Source: Natrinema saccharevitans
GTDB taxonomy: Archaea; Halobacteriota; Halobacteria; Halobacteriales; Natrialbaceae
Reading direction: 5' to 3'
NCBI RefSeq assembly: GCF_001953745.1
Contig: NZ_LWLN01000002.1
Coordinates: forward strand, 1 to 64,000
Length of the DNA stretch: 64,000 nucleotides
Shown: in pieces, positions 1 to 9,793 of the stretch
How positions within the stretch are numbered: the stretch's first letter is position 1
How the letters are laid out: each line of letters starts with the position of its first letter
The notes under the pieces: generated by a model
What the model was told of the DNA's origin: nothing
What the model saw: only the letters and a program-made list of their open reading frames with translations
The model's database searches: none
Position numbers and translations under genes: made by a program

Positions 1-1032
1 GAGAACCTCGAAACGCTGGCGGAACACGGGTTCCTCGGGATCAACTTCGACGAAGAGTACGGCGGCGCGGGGATGTCCGAGTTCGAAGCGATGCTCCTCA
101 ACGAGCGGTCGGTCGGGTCTGCCCGGACACGGCGTCGTTCCTGAACTCGCTGCATATGGTCGCTCCGCGCGCGATCGATATGTTCGGAACGCCCGAAGCG
201 AAGGCGGCGTATCTCCCGCCGCTGACCGAGGGGAATGACTTCATCGCGATCTGTATCTCCGAACCGGAGGCCGGCTCCGACGTTCACTCGATGAACACGA
301 CGATCGAGGAACGCGACGGCGACCTCGTTCTCAACGGCGAGAAGACGTGGGTCTCACGCTTCGACGAGGCGTCGGCGGGGCGTGACGTGGGTGAAGTTCC
401 CCGACGGACTCGGCACCGTCATCGTCGACTTCGACGACCCCGGCGTCGAAGTGAGCAACCACTACACGAACATGGCCGGCCACGAACAGACCCACTACTA
501 CATGGAAGACGTCGTGATTCCGCCCGAAAACGTCCTCACCCGCGGCGAAGACGCCTTCAAAGAACAGCTGAAGGCCCTCAACTGGGAGCGACTCGCCGTC
601 GCGTCGATCTCGAACACGTGGGCGCTGGCCGCGCTCGAACACGCGCTCGAGTACGCTCAGGATCGCGAACAGTTCGGGCAGCCGATTGCCGAGTTCCAGG
701 GCCTCGAGTGGAAGTTGTCCGAGATGGTGACACACCTCGAGGCGTCTCGCGCGCTCACGTACCGGGCAGCCGAGGACGCAGTGGCACGGGGCCGCGTGCC
801 CGATCCCCTACAGACCGGCGCGGCCAACCTCTTTTCGGGACAGACCGCCGAGACAGTCATCAGCGAAGCGCTCCAGATCTGCGGGGCGAACGGCTACCAG
901 CAGGGGCACCCGCTCGAGTACCTGTACCGACTCCAGCGCGGCTGGCGGTTCGCCGGCGGGACCGACGAGGTACAGAAGAATACGATCGCCCGGTGGCTCA
1001 AACGCGGCGGTGCGCCGTCGCTGCTGAACTGA
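1..1032 (+). pseudogene. Acyl-CoA dehydrogenase, 5' end outside window, two frameshifts
   Basis: Translation shows a typical acyl-CoA dehydrogenase that would oxidise acyl-CoA at the alpha-beta position with FAD. It is readable only by changing frame twice. Frame 1 holds up to about 120 (ending EFEAMLLNERS), then the match moves to the frame starting at 156 (SLHMVAPRAIDMFGTPEAK, ISEPEAGSDVHS) until about 352, then to the frame of 382 (WVKFPDGLGTV through RGWRFAGGTDEVQKNTIARW). The catalytic-base region near the C-terminus, GTDEVQ, is present. No other break is seen, so these are either recent lesions or sequencing errors. The N-terminus lies before base 1. Confidence 0.85.
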
Positions 1033-1633
1033 CGGCGACTCGGCCGCGGACGAGGGTAGCCACCGAAAGTCAACGCACAGCCGATCGTATAACGGCTATG
1101 CGACCGGTGTGCAAATCGTTTCAGTGGCTACTATAGAACGTATTCATGCGTCGTTCTGTAGCGGCGTATCGAGTGTCGATACGTTCCGCATTTCGGAATT
1201 CGCCTTTTCATCGACTCAGCTGGCGTTAAATCCGGCATTTATCGAATCTACGATCGATGACGAGGAGAGTATCGAGGAGTATTTACATCTATATGGTTGT
1301 AAAAACTGGGTCGTCTCGCACGCGCTGGGTCTTTGCCCCAGTGTCCAGTTCGGACGAACGGAACGAAGATATTCATGCGTGAATCCACCGCCGTGCGCTA
1401 GCAGCCGAACGTAGTGAGAGTATCGGCGAGATAAGGCGGTTTCTATATACGGAACAAAGTATCATACTACGCCCTCCAGTACGGGAAGTGGAGACGAGTT
1501 ACTGTCGGTAGGCAGTGTAGTTGTATCCGGCGACCTCATGTAGGGACGGAGACGGCACGCTCACCGAGAACTCCCGCGATCACGGCAGAAAACGGGAAAC
1601 CAACCGACGGTCCTCGATCGCGATCGCAAGCGG
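1033..1633. other. Intergenic region, about 600 bp
   Basis: No convincing gene. A short plus-strand reading frame at 1109-1414 has no recognisable motif, and it begins inside the half-hairpin repeat described separately. The rest is AT-richer than its surroundings around 1270-1310. It probably holds the downstream ends of two convergent transcripts. Confidence 0.5.
1105..1136 (+). repeat. Half copy of the 86-bp hairpin element
   Basis: This stretch reads GTGTGCAAATCGTTTCAG then TGGCTACTATAG. It matches the right arm of the hairpin in the IS6 copy at 5063-5148 almost base for base. The left arm is missing. No IS6 terminal repeat follows, so this is a free remnant of the repeat. Confidence 0.75.
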
Positions 1634-2830
1634 TCAGTAGAACGTCTCGTCGTTCTTCGCCTTCTCGACGAGCAGGTCACACGGCAGCGTCTCGGCGAGT
1701 TTGTTCGTGTCCCCGTGGCGGCTGGCGACTTCGGTTAGCTTCTCGAGGACGACGTCGGTGCCAACTTCGTCTGCCTTCTCGAGCGGGCCGATCGGCCAAT
1801 TCCCGCCGAGGCGGGCACCGGTGTCGACGTCCTCGACGCTGGCGACGTCGTTTTCGACCATTTTGGCGGCTTCGTTGATGATCGGTGCCCAGACGAGCAG
1901 CGTGTCGAAGCCCTGGCCCGCATCGACGGCGATCTGCGGCTCGTCGCGTTCGTCGTAGTCGTAGTAGCCGGCGTCGGCCTTTCGACCGTATCGCCCCTTG
2001 TCGTAGAGCTGATGGAGGATCGGGCAGACCTCCGTGTCGTAGGACATCGGCCGATCGTCCTCGAGGTGGTCCTGTTCGCCCTCGACCCGGAGCTGGATGC
2101 CGCCCGTATAGTCGGCGAGTTCGAACGGCCCCATGGGGAATCCCTCCGCGTACTTCATCGCGGAGTCGATCTCCTCGATCGAGTGTTCGCCTCGATAGAC
2201 CATCCAGGCCGGCCCCTCGCCGTACGGGCGCATCAGCCGGTTGACGATGAACGAGGGGATATCGATCTTGCACCGAATCGGCGTCTTATCGAACGAGTCG
2301 ACGAGCGCCTCGGCGGTGTCGGCCACGCCGTCGGGCGTGTGTTCGGTCATGATCACTTCGACCAGTTCCATCAGCATCGGCGGGTTGAACCAGTGGGTCC
2401 CGACGACCTGCTCGGGGCGGTCCGTCGTCTCGGCGAGCCTGGTAATGTTGAGCCCGGACGTGTTCGTCGCGAGGATTGCGTCCTCGGGAGCCGTCTCGTC
2501 GAGGTTCTCGAAGACGTCCTCCTTGACCGATTGCTGCTCGACCGCCGCCTCGGTGACGAACTCCGCGTCGCCGACCGCCTCCTCGAGGTCGGTCGTAAAG
2601 GAGAGGCGCTCGAGCGCGTCGTCGATCTCCGACTCGGCCGCGGCCCCGTTCTCGACGGACTTCTCGTACGACCACTCGATCTGTTCTCTCGCTTCCTCGA
2701 GTTGTGATTCGTCGATATCGTTGATGTACGCCTCGTAGCCGGCCAGCGCGGCCACGGCACCGATGCCGCGACCCATCTGTCCGCTACCGATCACTGCGAC
2801 GGTCTCGATATCGTTGATACCTACCACCAT
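1634..2830 (-). CDS. 3-hydroxyacyl-CoA dehydrogenase
   Basis: A 398-residue NAD-dependent 3-hydroxyacyl-CoA dehydrogenase of beta-oxidation, converting 3-hydroxyacyl-CoA to 3-oxoacyl-CoA. The N-terminal Rossmann loop GSGQMGRG lies at residues 15-22. NTSGLN is followed by the active-site segment HWFNPP near residue 146, and the C-terminal half holds two repeats of the dimerisation domain (MGPFELADYTG and later LGGNWPIGPLEKAD). It is longer than the 291-residue paralogue at 35504 because it keeps the second C-terminal domain. It is transcribed alone, convergent with the broken dehydrogenase at 1-1032. Substrate range cannot be read from sequence. Confidence 0.92.
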   Translation of the reverse strand: MVVGINDIETVAVIGSGQMGRGIGAVAALAGYEAYINDIDESQLEEAREQIEWSYEKSVENGAAAESEIDDALERLSFTTDLEEAVGDAEFVTEAAVEQQSVKEDVFENLDETAPEDAILATNTSGLNITRLAETTDRPEQVVGTHWFNPPMLMELVEVIMTEHTPDGVADTAEALVDSFDKTPIRCKIDIPSFIVNRLMRPYGEGPAWMVYRGEHSIEEIDSAMKYAEGFPMGPFELADYTGGIQLRVEGEQDHLEDDRPMSYDTEVCPILHQLYDKGRYGRKADAGYYDYDERDEPQIAVDAGQGFDTLLVWAPIINEAAKMVENDVASVEDVDTGARLGGNWPIGPLEKADEVGTDVVLEKLTEVASRHGDTNKLAETLPCDLLVEKAKNDETFY

Positions 2831-3122
2831 ACCCGTGAAATCTCAAACGACGCTCAAAAATGTACCGTTCGAACCGGAATCCGGCGGGACGTATCGTGGT
2901 CCAATGTCGGGTCGAGAGCGGGACCGCCGTATCCGACAAGAATATGTGTGTCGACGAGTGAAATCGCATCAGTATGTTCGATTGTAGCAAGCGGACTCGC
3001 TACCCCGTTCGAGCGGGACCTTCGTTCCTTCGTGCGAAACCGTCGACGGTCGCTCAGACCGTGGGTACCCGCACGGACGCTACGCCGTCCGGCCAAAAGC
3101 GACCACCGAAACGGGGGCACCG

Positions 3123-4301
3123 ATGCTCGCGTTAGATGATATCACCGTTCTCAGCCTCGAGAGCGGCGTGAGTGCGCCGCTGTGTACCCGGATGCTCGGC
3201 GATTTCGGCGCCGAAGTGATCAAGGTCGAACGTCCCGACGTCGGCGACGTCAACCGACACTGGGACTCGGCCGTCTACGGGGACTCGTCGGCCCACGTCT
3301 GGGTCGACCGAAACAAGCTCAGCATCGAGTTGGATCTCAAGTCCGACGACGGATCGAAGATATTCTCCGAACTCGCCGCCGAAGCGGACATCGTCGTCCA
3401 AAACTACGCGCCGGGCGTCGTCGAGCGGCTCGGGGTCGATTACGACTCCGTCTCGGAGATCAACGAGAATGTGATCTATCTGAACATCTCCGGATACGGT
3501 CGAACCGGCCCGTACAGCGACAGAAAAGCGTACGATCTCGTCATGCAGGGCGAATCCGGCGCGATTCTCCTGAACGGGTCGCCCGACGAACCGGCGAAAA
3601 TCCCGATCAGTATCTGCGATATCAACGCCGCGACCTACGGGACGATCGCCACGCTGCTTTCGCTGTTCCATCGCGAACGGACGGGCAACGGCGACGAAAT
3701 CGACGTCACGATGTTCGGGGGCATGCTCTCCTGGATGGGCTATTTCCCACACAAGTACTGGCACAACGACGAACTCCCCGAGCGAATGGGGACGCGTCAT
3801 CACCTGATCACACCGTACGGCCCGTACGAAACGGCCGACGACCAGTACGTCAATTTCGCAATCCTCAGCGAGGCCCACTGGAAGGAGTTCTGCGTCGATA
3901 TCATCGACCGTCCCGCCCTCCTCACGGATGACCGCTTCGAGACGAACGAGGACAGGATCGACAACAGGGACGTACTCGAGTCCACGATCGAATCGGTCAT
4001 CGAAAGCGAGCCCCGTGATCACTGGGCCGATCTCCTCTCCGAAAGCAGCATTCCGTGGGGCGACGTCAACGAACTCGACGACGTACTCGATCACCCCCAG
4101 ACGGAACACCTCGACCTCGTGAAAGAACTCGAAACCGACGACGGTCCCGTCCCGTACGTCGACAACCCGATCTCGTTCGGCGACCTCGAGACGACAACCG
4201 ATCGGATGCCGGACCTCGGCGAACACACGAACGACATCCTCGAGGCGATCGGGTACACCAGCGAGCAGATAGACGAGTTGCACGCGAAAGACGTCGTGTA
4301 G
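3123..4301 (+). CDS. Class III CoA-transferase (CaiB/BaiF family)
   Basis: A 392-residue family III CoA-transferase, which moves CoA between carboxylic acids through an aspartyl-CoA intermediate. The N-terminal CoA-binding part contains LCTRMLGDFGAEVIKVERP. The expected catalytic aspartate is D138 in YDLVMQG, preceded by ISGYGRTGPYSDR. Length matches the family. It lies alone between the hydroxyacyl-CoA dehydrogenase and the IS6 element, and may activate a substrate for the neighbouring beta-oxidation genes. The donor and acceptor acids are unknown. Confidence 0.9.
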   Translation: MLALDDITVLSLESGVSAPLCTRMLGDFGAEVIKVERPDVGDVNRHWDSAVYGDSSAHVWVDRNKLSIELDLKSDDGSKIFSELAAEADIVVQNYAPGVVERLGVDYDSVSEINENVIYLNISGYGRTGPYSDRKAYDLVMQGESGAILLNGSPDEPAKIPISICDINAATYGTIATLLSLFHRERTGNGDEIDVTMFGGMLSWMGYFPHKYWHNDELPERMGTRHHLITPYGPYETADDQYVNFAILSEAHWKEFCVDIIDRPALLTDDRFETNEDRIDNRDVLESTIESVIESEPRDHWADLLSESSIPWGDVNELDDVLDHPQTEHLDLVKELETDDGPVPYVDNPISFGDLETTTDRMPDLGEHTNDILEAIGYTSEQIDELHAKDVV

Positions 4302-4395
4302 AGCGACGGATTACGTCGGGTTCATTTCGCCGATTCAGGCACCGTCTACTTAGCGCAGTTTGAGGAACGAGCAGATCGTAGAGTGAGTTTGGACT

Positions 4396-5096
4396 ATGCT
4401 TGCAGACCTGCTCAGCGAGTGCTACGCGGCGGAATTTGATGAATATCGGGAGCGTGAGCGAACGGCGACGCCCATCAGAGCGTTCGCCGTCCGACTCCAC
4501 GCGACCGGTTGTTCACTTCGATAGACACAAGCAATTCTTCGTTCACTCGGTATCGAACGTTCTCATTAAGCGATCTAGCAGTAAATATATTGGCTGGATG
4601 ATAGCATGACAGACCCGCCGACCGCTTCGCCGTCGCGGGTCGCGGTTGACGAAACCGCTGTCAGTATTAACGGTGATCGATCTGGACGGATACTGCAATA
4701 GACCTGGCACGAAACTCCTTCTTGATCTCGCACTCTTCGGACGGCAGGCACCGATCCAACTGCTGCGTTTCTGCATGGACTCGCCGGGAAACACGATCTC
4801 TCCGAGGCTGCGTTCTCGTCGATGGTGCTGGCTATCTGACTGCCGTCTCTCGTTTCGGATTAAACGGTCACCTCGACTACGTTGCTCGAAACCAGATCGA
4901 AAAGTGGTTTCATACCCTCAAAATGCGGGTTGACCGCTTCGATAATTCATGGGTGGGCAGTCGGGCGGCCGTCAGAGAGTTACTTGAACAGTTTGTACAC
5001 TACTATAACACGCAGCGACCGCACCAGCCACTCAACGGACAGACGCCAACAGAGGTGCTAAACTATAGTAGCCACTGGAAGTCATTGCACACCTGA
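4396..5096 (+). pseudogene. IS6-family transposase, disrupted
   Basis: The reading starts MLADLLSECYAAEFDE and follows the haloarchaeal IS6 transposase (about 230 residues) through TGCSLR, where an in-frame TAG replaces the expected Glu codon. Frameshifts follow before and after the segment containing VAVDETAV, which carries the first catalytic Asp. The C-terminal part is open again, with IEKWFHTLKMRVDRF carrying the catalytic Glu and VHYYNTQRPHQPLNGQ. With several lesions it cannot make active transposase. Confidence 0.88.
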
Positions 5097-5148
5097 TCGC
5101 GCGATGTCGTCACGATCAGTGTGTAAATCGTTTCAGTGGCTACTATAG
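5063..5148 (+). repeat. 86-bp imperfect hairpin, copy in IS6 element 1
   Basis: It begins CTATAGTAGCCACTGGAAG and ends CGTTTCAGTGGCTACTATAG, giving a stem of roughly 40 bp per arm with a small central loop. The two arms are not identical (one reads CATTGCACACC, the other GTGTGTAAATCG), so orientation can be told. The copy at 43100 lies in the opposite orientation although it occupies the same place in its IS. Confidence 0.85.
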
Positions 5149-5300
5149 ACAGTGCCTTCTAATCGACGAGTCGGACCACCGTGTCCGGAACCCGTCCCGG
5201 GTTCCGTCGTCTCCGTCGTCGCGTTTCGAGTTCGGTTACTTTCGGTGTCCAACGACGATAGTTGGGTTTTGATCGGAATCGCCCTTCTCGACCGAATGAA

Positions 5301-5321
5301 ATAACGGACTAAGGTCGTTAT
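5301..5321. promoter_or_regulatory. 21-bp palindromic operator candidate, copy 1
   Basis: The site is ATAAC, eleven bases containing the core CTAAG, then GTTAT. Its reverse complement matches the site at 35296 at 20 of 21 positions. It lies between the IS6 end and the E3 gene, about 146 bp above the likely E3 TATA box. I infer that it binds a regulator of the acyl-CoA genes. The binding protein is not identified. Confidence 0.6.
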
Positions 5322-5463
5322 ATTCGGGAGTGTCAATTCGAGTACCAAAATCAACGGAAAGTAATACTCAAAAGAGTTTATTTGGCGAGAGCCGGTCAGA
5401 CGGAGAACGACGTCGGCCCGAATAGGCGACAGCGAAGCGGCCCTTCGAACCCGGCGATCACAA

Positions 5464-5495
5464 ACCACTATAAGCGATTCGAACGATTCCCGCGT
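5464..5495 (+). promoter_or_regulatory. Likely leaderless promoter of the E3 gene
   Basis: The TATA-like sequence ACTATAAG at 5467-5474 ends 22 nt before the ATG at 5496, the usual spacing for a leaderless haloarchaeal transcript. This supports the start at 5496 over the in-frame upstream start at 5382. Confidence 0.6.
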
Positions 5496-6899
5496 ATGGT
5501 AGCGACTGACGTTCTCGTGATAGGCGGTGGACCGGGCGGCTACAGCGCTGCGATTCGCGCCGCTCAACGCGACTGCCACGTCACGCTCGTCGACCGCGAC
5601 GGGATCGGCGGGACCTGTCTCAACAACGGCTGTATCCCCTCGAAGGCGCTGCTGACCGCATCGAACCTCGTCACCGAATTCGAGTCGGCCTCTCGGATGG
5701 GGATCTACGCCGAGCCGTTCGTCGAGGTCGGCGAGATGATCAGCTGGAAAAACGAGGTCGTCGACCAGCTCACGGGCGGCGTCGAAACGCTCTGTAAGGC
5801 GAACGGCGTTACCCTGCGAGAGGGAACGGCGCGTTTTATGGGCGACCACACCGCCGAAATCACCTCGGGGGACGGGTCCCCCACCGAACTCGAGTTCGAA
5901 AACGCGATCGTCGCGACCGGGAGTCGACCGATGGAACTCCCGGAATTCCCGTTCGACGCCGATCCGATTCTGAACTCCCGGCAGGCGCTGGCGCTCGAGA
6001 CGGCGCCGCGTTCGCTGGTCGTCGTCGGGGCGGGCTACATCGGGACGGAACTCGCGACGGTGTTCGCGAAGCTCGGGACGGACGTGACGGTCATCGAGAT
6101 GGAAGACGACGTGTTACCGGGGTACGAATCGGATCTCACTCGGCCCGTCAAGGAGCGGGCCGAGTCGGTGGGCGTCGACTTCCGGTTCGGTCAGGTCGCG
6201 GCCGACTGGACTCGAGCGGACGACGGGACCGTCACCCTCTCGACTGACGGGACGAACGGGAACAGTCTCGAAATGACCGCCGAGAAGTTCCTCGTCGCGA
6301 TCGGTCGGGAGCCAGTCTCCGATACGCTCGACCTCGAGTCGGTCGGCGTGGCGCCGACCGATGGCGGGTTCCTCGAGACCGACGATCGGATGCGGACGAG
6401 TCGCGATCACGTCTTCGCGGTCGGTGACGTGGCCGGCGAACCGATGCTCGCACACGAGGCGATCGCCGAAGGACTCGTCGCCGCGGAGGTCGCGTCGGGC
6501 GGCGACGCCGCGCTTCGCGACGCCGCGATCCCGACGGCGGTGTTCGTGGATCCGGAAATCGCGACCGTCGGACTGACGGAAGCGGAAGCGCGCGACGCCG
6601 GCCACTCACCGGTCGTCGGTGAGTTCTCGTTCGACGCCAGCGGCCGAGCGCTCACGCTGTCGGAGACGGACGGGTTCGTCCGCGTCGTCGCCGGAGAGGA
6701 CGGCGGCCGACTCCTCGGCGCACAGATCGCGGGTCCGGAGGCGTCCGAGTTGATCGGCGAACTCGGACTGGCGGTCGAGACGGGACTGACGCTCGAGGAC
6801 GTCGCCGGCACCGTCCACATGCACCCGACGCTCTCGGAGGCGGTCATGGAGGCCTGCGAGAACGCGCTCGGACGGGCGATACACACGCTGAACCGGTGA
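5496..6899 (+). CDS. lpdA: Dihydrolipoyl dehydrogenase (E3)
   Basis: A 467-residue flavoprotein that reoxidises dihydrolipoamide on 2-oxoacid dehydrogenase complexes with NAD. The FAD loop GGGPGG is at residues 10-15, the redox pair C41/C46 lies in GGTCLNNGCIPSK, the NAD-binding loop is VVGAGYIGTE, and the dimer-interface active-site segment MHPTLSE is near the C-terminus. Length is normal. It stands apart from the E1alpha/E1beta/E2 genes at 18702-22206 but is the only E3 in the window, so it probably serves them. The 21-bp palindrome lies 175 bp upstream of the start. Confidence 0.93.
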   Translation: MVATDVLVIGGGPGGYSAAIRAAQRDCHVTLVDRDGIGGTCLNNGCIPSKALLTASNLVTEFESASRMGIYAEPFVEVGEMISWKNEVVDQLTGGVETLCKANGVTLREGTARFMGDHTAEITSGDGSPTELEFENAIVATGSRPMELPEFPFDADPILNSRQALALETAPRSLVVVGAGYIGTELATVFAKLGTDVTVIEMEDDVLPGYESDLTRPVKERAESVGVDFRFGQVAADWTRADDGTVTLSTDGTNGNSLEMTAEKFLVAIGREPVSDTLDLESVGVAPTDGGFLETDDRMRTSRDHVFAVGDVAGEPMLAHEAIAEGLVAAEVASGGDAALRDAAIPTAVFVDPEIATVGLTEAEARDAGHSPVVGEFSFDASGRALTLSETDGFVRVVAGEDGGRLLGAQIAGPEASELIGELGLAVETGLTLEDVAGTVHMHPTLSEAVMEACENALGRAIHTLNR

Positions 6900-6923
6900 C
6901 CGACGGCGCGACCGCGACTCGCA

Positions 6924-8138
6924 TCAGGGCTCGACGAGTACTTTGATACGATCGCTGTCGGGATCGCGAAGCTGCTCGAACGCCGATTCGGTCTCCTCGA
7001 GCGAAACGGTTCCGGAGATCATCGGTTCGGGATCGATGCGCCCGTCGGCCACGTAGTCCAGCGCGGTCGCGAACTCCGACCGCGAGGCGAGCGGGCCGCC
7101 CTGGAACCCGAACGAGCCGACGAGTTCCCGCTCCGCCTGCATGACGTCGTTGGGGTGGATCGGGACCTCCTCCTCGAAAACGCTGAGGACGACGACCCGT
7201 TCCCCGTACGCGGTACTCCGGAGCGCGTCCGTGAGCGTCGCGGCCGTTCCGGCACACTCGAACGAGACGTCCACGCGGTCAGTGTCCCGTTGAATCTCCT
7301 CGACGGCGTCGACGGCAGTCGGGTCGATGACGACGTCGGCTCCGAGCGCCGCCGCGGCCTCTCGACGGGCCGCTCGCGGTTCGCTGACGTAGATCTCACG
7401 GGCACCGGCCGCGGCAGCGCCGGCGACGACGCCGAGACCGATCGGACCGGCGCCGAACACCGCGACGCGATCGGTCGGCTCAAGGCCCGATCGGCGAACG
7501 CCTCGAAGCGAGACGCCGAGGGGTTCCGCGAGCGCAGCGTGGCGAAGCGACACCTCGTCCGGAACGGGAACCGCCATCGAAGACGGGACAACGATCCGAT
7601 CCGCGAATCCCCGGCTGGCGACGACGCCGCCGTCCCCCTGCTCGCAGAGGTGGTACTTGCCGTCCGCACAGTAGCGGCAGTCGTGGCAGGCAGTGACCAT
7701 ATTCAACGTGATCCGATCGCCGACGCGAACGTCGTCGACGTTCGCGCCCGGCATCTTCCGGATCTCCTCGACCTCCGCGAAGACCGTCTCCGTGAGTCGG
7801 TTCCGCGGAACGACGCGATTGACCATTCCCAACTCCGCCGCTCGCTGCGCGTCGACAACCTTGCCGGAGAGCAGCAGTTCCGTCGCCTCGTGGAGGTTCG
7901 TGACGAAGGGGTAGACCAGCGTCGGCGGGACCCCGGCCATCCGCAATCCCGGGTAGCCGAACGACGATTCCTCGGTCGCGATCACGAGGTCGGACGCCAT
8001 CGCCAGATCGCTTCCGCCGGCGAGACAGTAGCCGTCGACCGCCGCGATCACCGGTTTATCACACTCCCAGACTGCGTGGACGTGATCGGTCGCGGCGTCG
8101 AACTCGTCGAAAACGGAACCCTCGAGCCGGTCGTCCAC
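6924..8138 (-). pseudogene. In-frame fusion of an enoyl-CoA hydratase fragment and a truncated zinc alcohol dehydrogenase
   Basis: The open frame of 404 codons joins two unrelated partial genes. Residues 1-131 are the middle and end of an enoyl-CoA hydratase (KPVIAAVDGYCLAGG, FGYPGLRMAG, ELGMVNRVVP). From about residue 132 (base 7745) it becomes a medium-chain dehydrogenase with structural-zinc cysteines CHDCRYC and NAD loop GAGPIGLG, of the sorbitol/butanediol dehydrogenase type. The hydratase lacks its N-terminus. The dehydrogenase lacks about 75 N-terminal residues, including the catalytic-zinc Cys and GHE segment. A deletion fused them in frame, and neither activity is likely to survive. 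Confidence 0.8.
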
Positions 8139-8225
8139 GAGCGATACTCGCTCGCGGAAGCCGATCGGGCGTTCGCCGACATGGCGGATCGCAACGCAGT
8201 CGGGAAGCTCGTCGTGGAGCCCTGA
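8100..8225 (+). pseudogene. C-terminal remnant of a zinc-type dehydrogenase/quinone reductase
   Basis: The last 41 codons read ELVENGTLEPVV, then YSLAEADRAFADM and NAVGKLVVEP before a TGA. This is the standard C-terminus of medium-chain alcohol dehydrogenases and quinone reductases. The rest of that gene is absent, and upstream DNA on this strand is antisense to the hydratase fragment. The remnant overlaps the start of the fused frame on the other strand, so this point is a multi-gene deletion scar. Confidence 0.7.
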
Positions 8226-8246
8226 TCGGCGGTCCGCGAGCGGGGG

Positions 8247-9770
8247 TCAGGCGAGTTCGTTCTTCAGCACCTTGCCGGTGGGATTCCGCGGTAGCTCGTC
8301 TCTGAACTCGACCTCGCGGGGCTTCTTGAATCCGGCCAGGTTCGCCCCGACGTGGTCGACGACGTCGTCCTCGGACAGCGCGGCTCCGTCTTCGGGAACG
8401 ACGACGGCTTTCACCCGTTCGCCCCACTGGTCGTCGGGGACGCCGACGACCGCGACCTCGTCTACCCCCTCGAGGTCGTGGAGTACCTCCTCGATCTCCG
8501 CGGGATGGACGTTCTCGCCGCCGGTGATGATCATGTCGTCGGCCCGGCCGACGAAGTAGACGAAGCCGTCCTCGTCCATCCGGACGAGATCGTCGGAGAC
8601 GAACCAATCGTCGTCGAACACCTCGGTCGTCTGCTCCGGCATGCCGTAGTACTCTTTGAACACCGTCGGACCGCGGTAGGCGATCCGTCCCGCCTCGCCG
8701 GTCTCGACCTCGTTGCCGGCCTCGTCGACGACCTTGACTTCGACGTTGATGATCGGTCGCCCCACGCTGTCGGGCTTCTCGAGCGCGTTCTCCGGGCGCA
8801 GCATCGTCGTCGACGGCGAGAGTTCGGTCTGACCGAAGACGTCGTAGAGGTTACAGTCGAAGGTCTCGATGATCGCCTCCTTGAGAGAGCGCTCCGAGGG
8901 CGCCGCGCCGGTCATGTAGTGTTCGAACGACGAGAGGTCGTAGGACTCGGGGTCGGCCGACAGCACCGCACGGCTCATCATCGGGACCATGAACGTCGCC
9001 GTCACGGACTCGTCCTCGAGGACCGAGAGGACCGACGCCGGTTCGAAGTCGTCGACCAGAATCGTCGTCCCGCCGACGTAGAACGACATCATGAACAACC
9101 CGAACGCGGCGATGTGGAACAGCGGCGTCACCACCATGAACCGGGCGTCGCGGGAGAGGTTCACCTCGTAGAGGGAGTTCTCCGCTGCCTGAACGACGTT
9201 ATCGTGCGTGAGGACACAGCCCTTCGGCTTGCCGGTCGTCCCGCTCGTGTACATGATGGCCGCCTCGTCGGCCCTGGCGGGGACGACGTCGACGGGATCG
9301 GCCGACGCGTCGTCCCGTACCGTCTCGTAGTCGGTCGCGAACGCCGGTGTCGACTCACCGACGTGCAGGTACTCCTCGACCGGCGAATCGAACTCGTCGT
9401 GGACGCCGGCGATCGTCTCGCGGCCGGCCTCGTCGAAGATACACAGCGCCGCGTCGCTGTCCTCGAGAACGTAGTTCACCTCGCCGGCTTTGAACCGATG
9501 ATTGATCGGTACCGGCAAGGCACCGAGCTTCATCGTCGCGAGATAGCTCTCGATCGTCTCGATTCGGTTCCCCGTGTACGTCGCGACCGTCGCTCCCGCT
9601 TCGATACCCCGTTCCGCGAGCGCGTTCGCCAGTTGATCTACCCTGCGGTTGAGTTCCTCGAAGGTCTCCGCCTCGGTTCGCTCACCGTCCGCTCGTTGAA
9701 CGACGGCGTCGCCGTCCGGCTGCGTACGCGCGTTCCGTTCCGCGAGGTAGCCGACTGTGAGTCCGTCCAT
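8247..9770 (-). CDS. AMP-forming acyl-CoA ligase
   Basis: A fatty-acid-type acyl-CoA synthetase of 507 residues, forming acyl-AMP and then acyl-CoA. The ATP/AMP P-loop is YTSGTTGKPKG, with the adenylate segment YDVFGQTELSP, the hinge region VGRADDMIITGGENVHPAEIE split across the two domains, and the catalytic Lys in NPTGKVLKNEL at the end. I start at the ATG at 9770 (MDGLTVGYL). The longer frame opens with a TTG inside AT-rich promoter-like DNA. It follows the decarboxylase-like gene and the small zinc protein on the same strand and may be co-transcribed. Confidence 0.9.
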   Translation of the reverse strand: MDGLTVGYLAERNARTQPDGDAVVQRADGERTEAETFEELNRRVDQLANALAERGIEAGATVATYTGNRIETIESYLATMKLGALPVPINHRFKAGEVNYVLEDSDAALCIFDEAGRETIAGVHDEFDSPVEEYLHVGESTPAFATDYETVRDDASADPVDVVPARADEAAIMYTSGTTGKPKGCVLTHDNVVQAAENSLYEVNLSRDARFMVVTPLFHIAAFGLFMMSFYVGGTTILVDDFEPASVLSVLEDESVTATFMVPMMSRAVLSADPESYDLSSFEHYMTGAAPSERSLKEAIIETFDCNLYDVFGQTELSPSTTMLRPENALEKPDSVGRPIINVEVKVVDEAGNEVETGEAGRIAYRGPTVFKEYYGMPEQTTEVFDDDWFVSDDLVRMDEDGFVYFVGRADDMIITGGENVHPAEIEEVLHDLEGVDEVAVVGVPDDQWGERVKAVVVPEDGAALSEDDVVDHVGANLAGFKKPREVEFRDELPRNPTGKVLKNELA

Positions 9771-9793
9771 ATAGTGTTTGATGATAACATAAC

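Larger units (their letters stand above)
4338..5156 (+). mobile_element. IS6-family insertion sequence, decayed copy 1
   Basis: An 819-bp element bounded by inverted ends: GGCACCGTCTA on the left and the complement of TATAGACAGTGCC on the right. It holds a broken DDE transposase gene and, between the gene and the right end, an 86-bp hairpin. The 8-bp flanks (CCGATTCA and TTCTAATC) do not match, so no target duplication remains. A close relative in the same orientation lies at 42371-43193. Confidence 0.85.
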
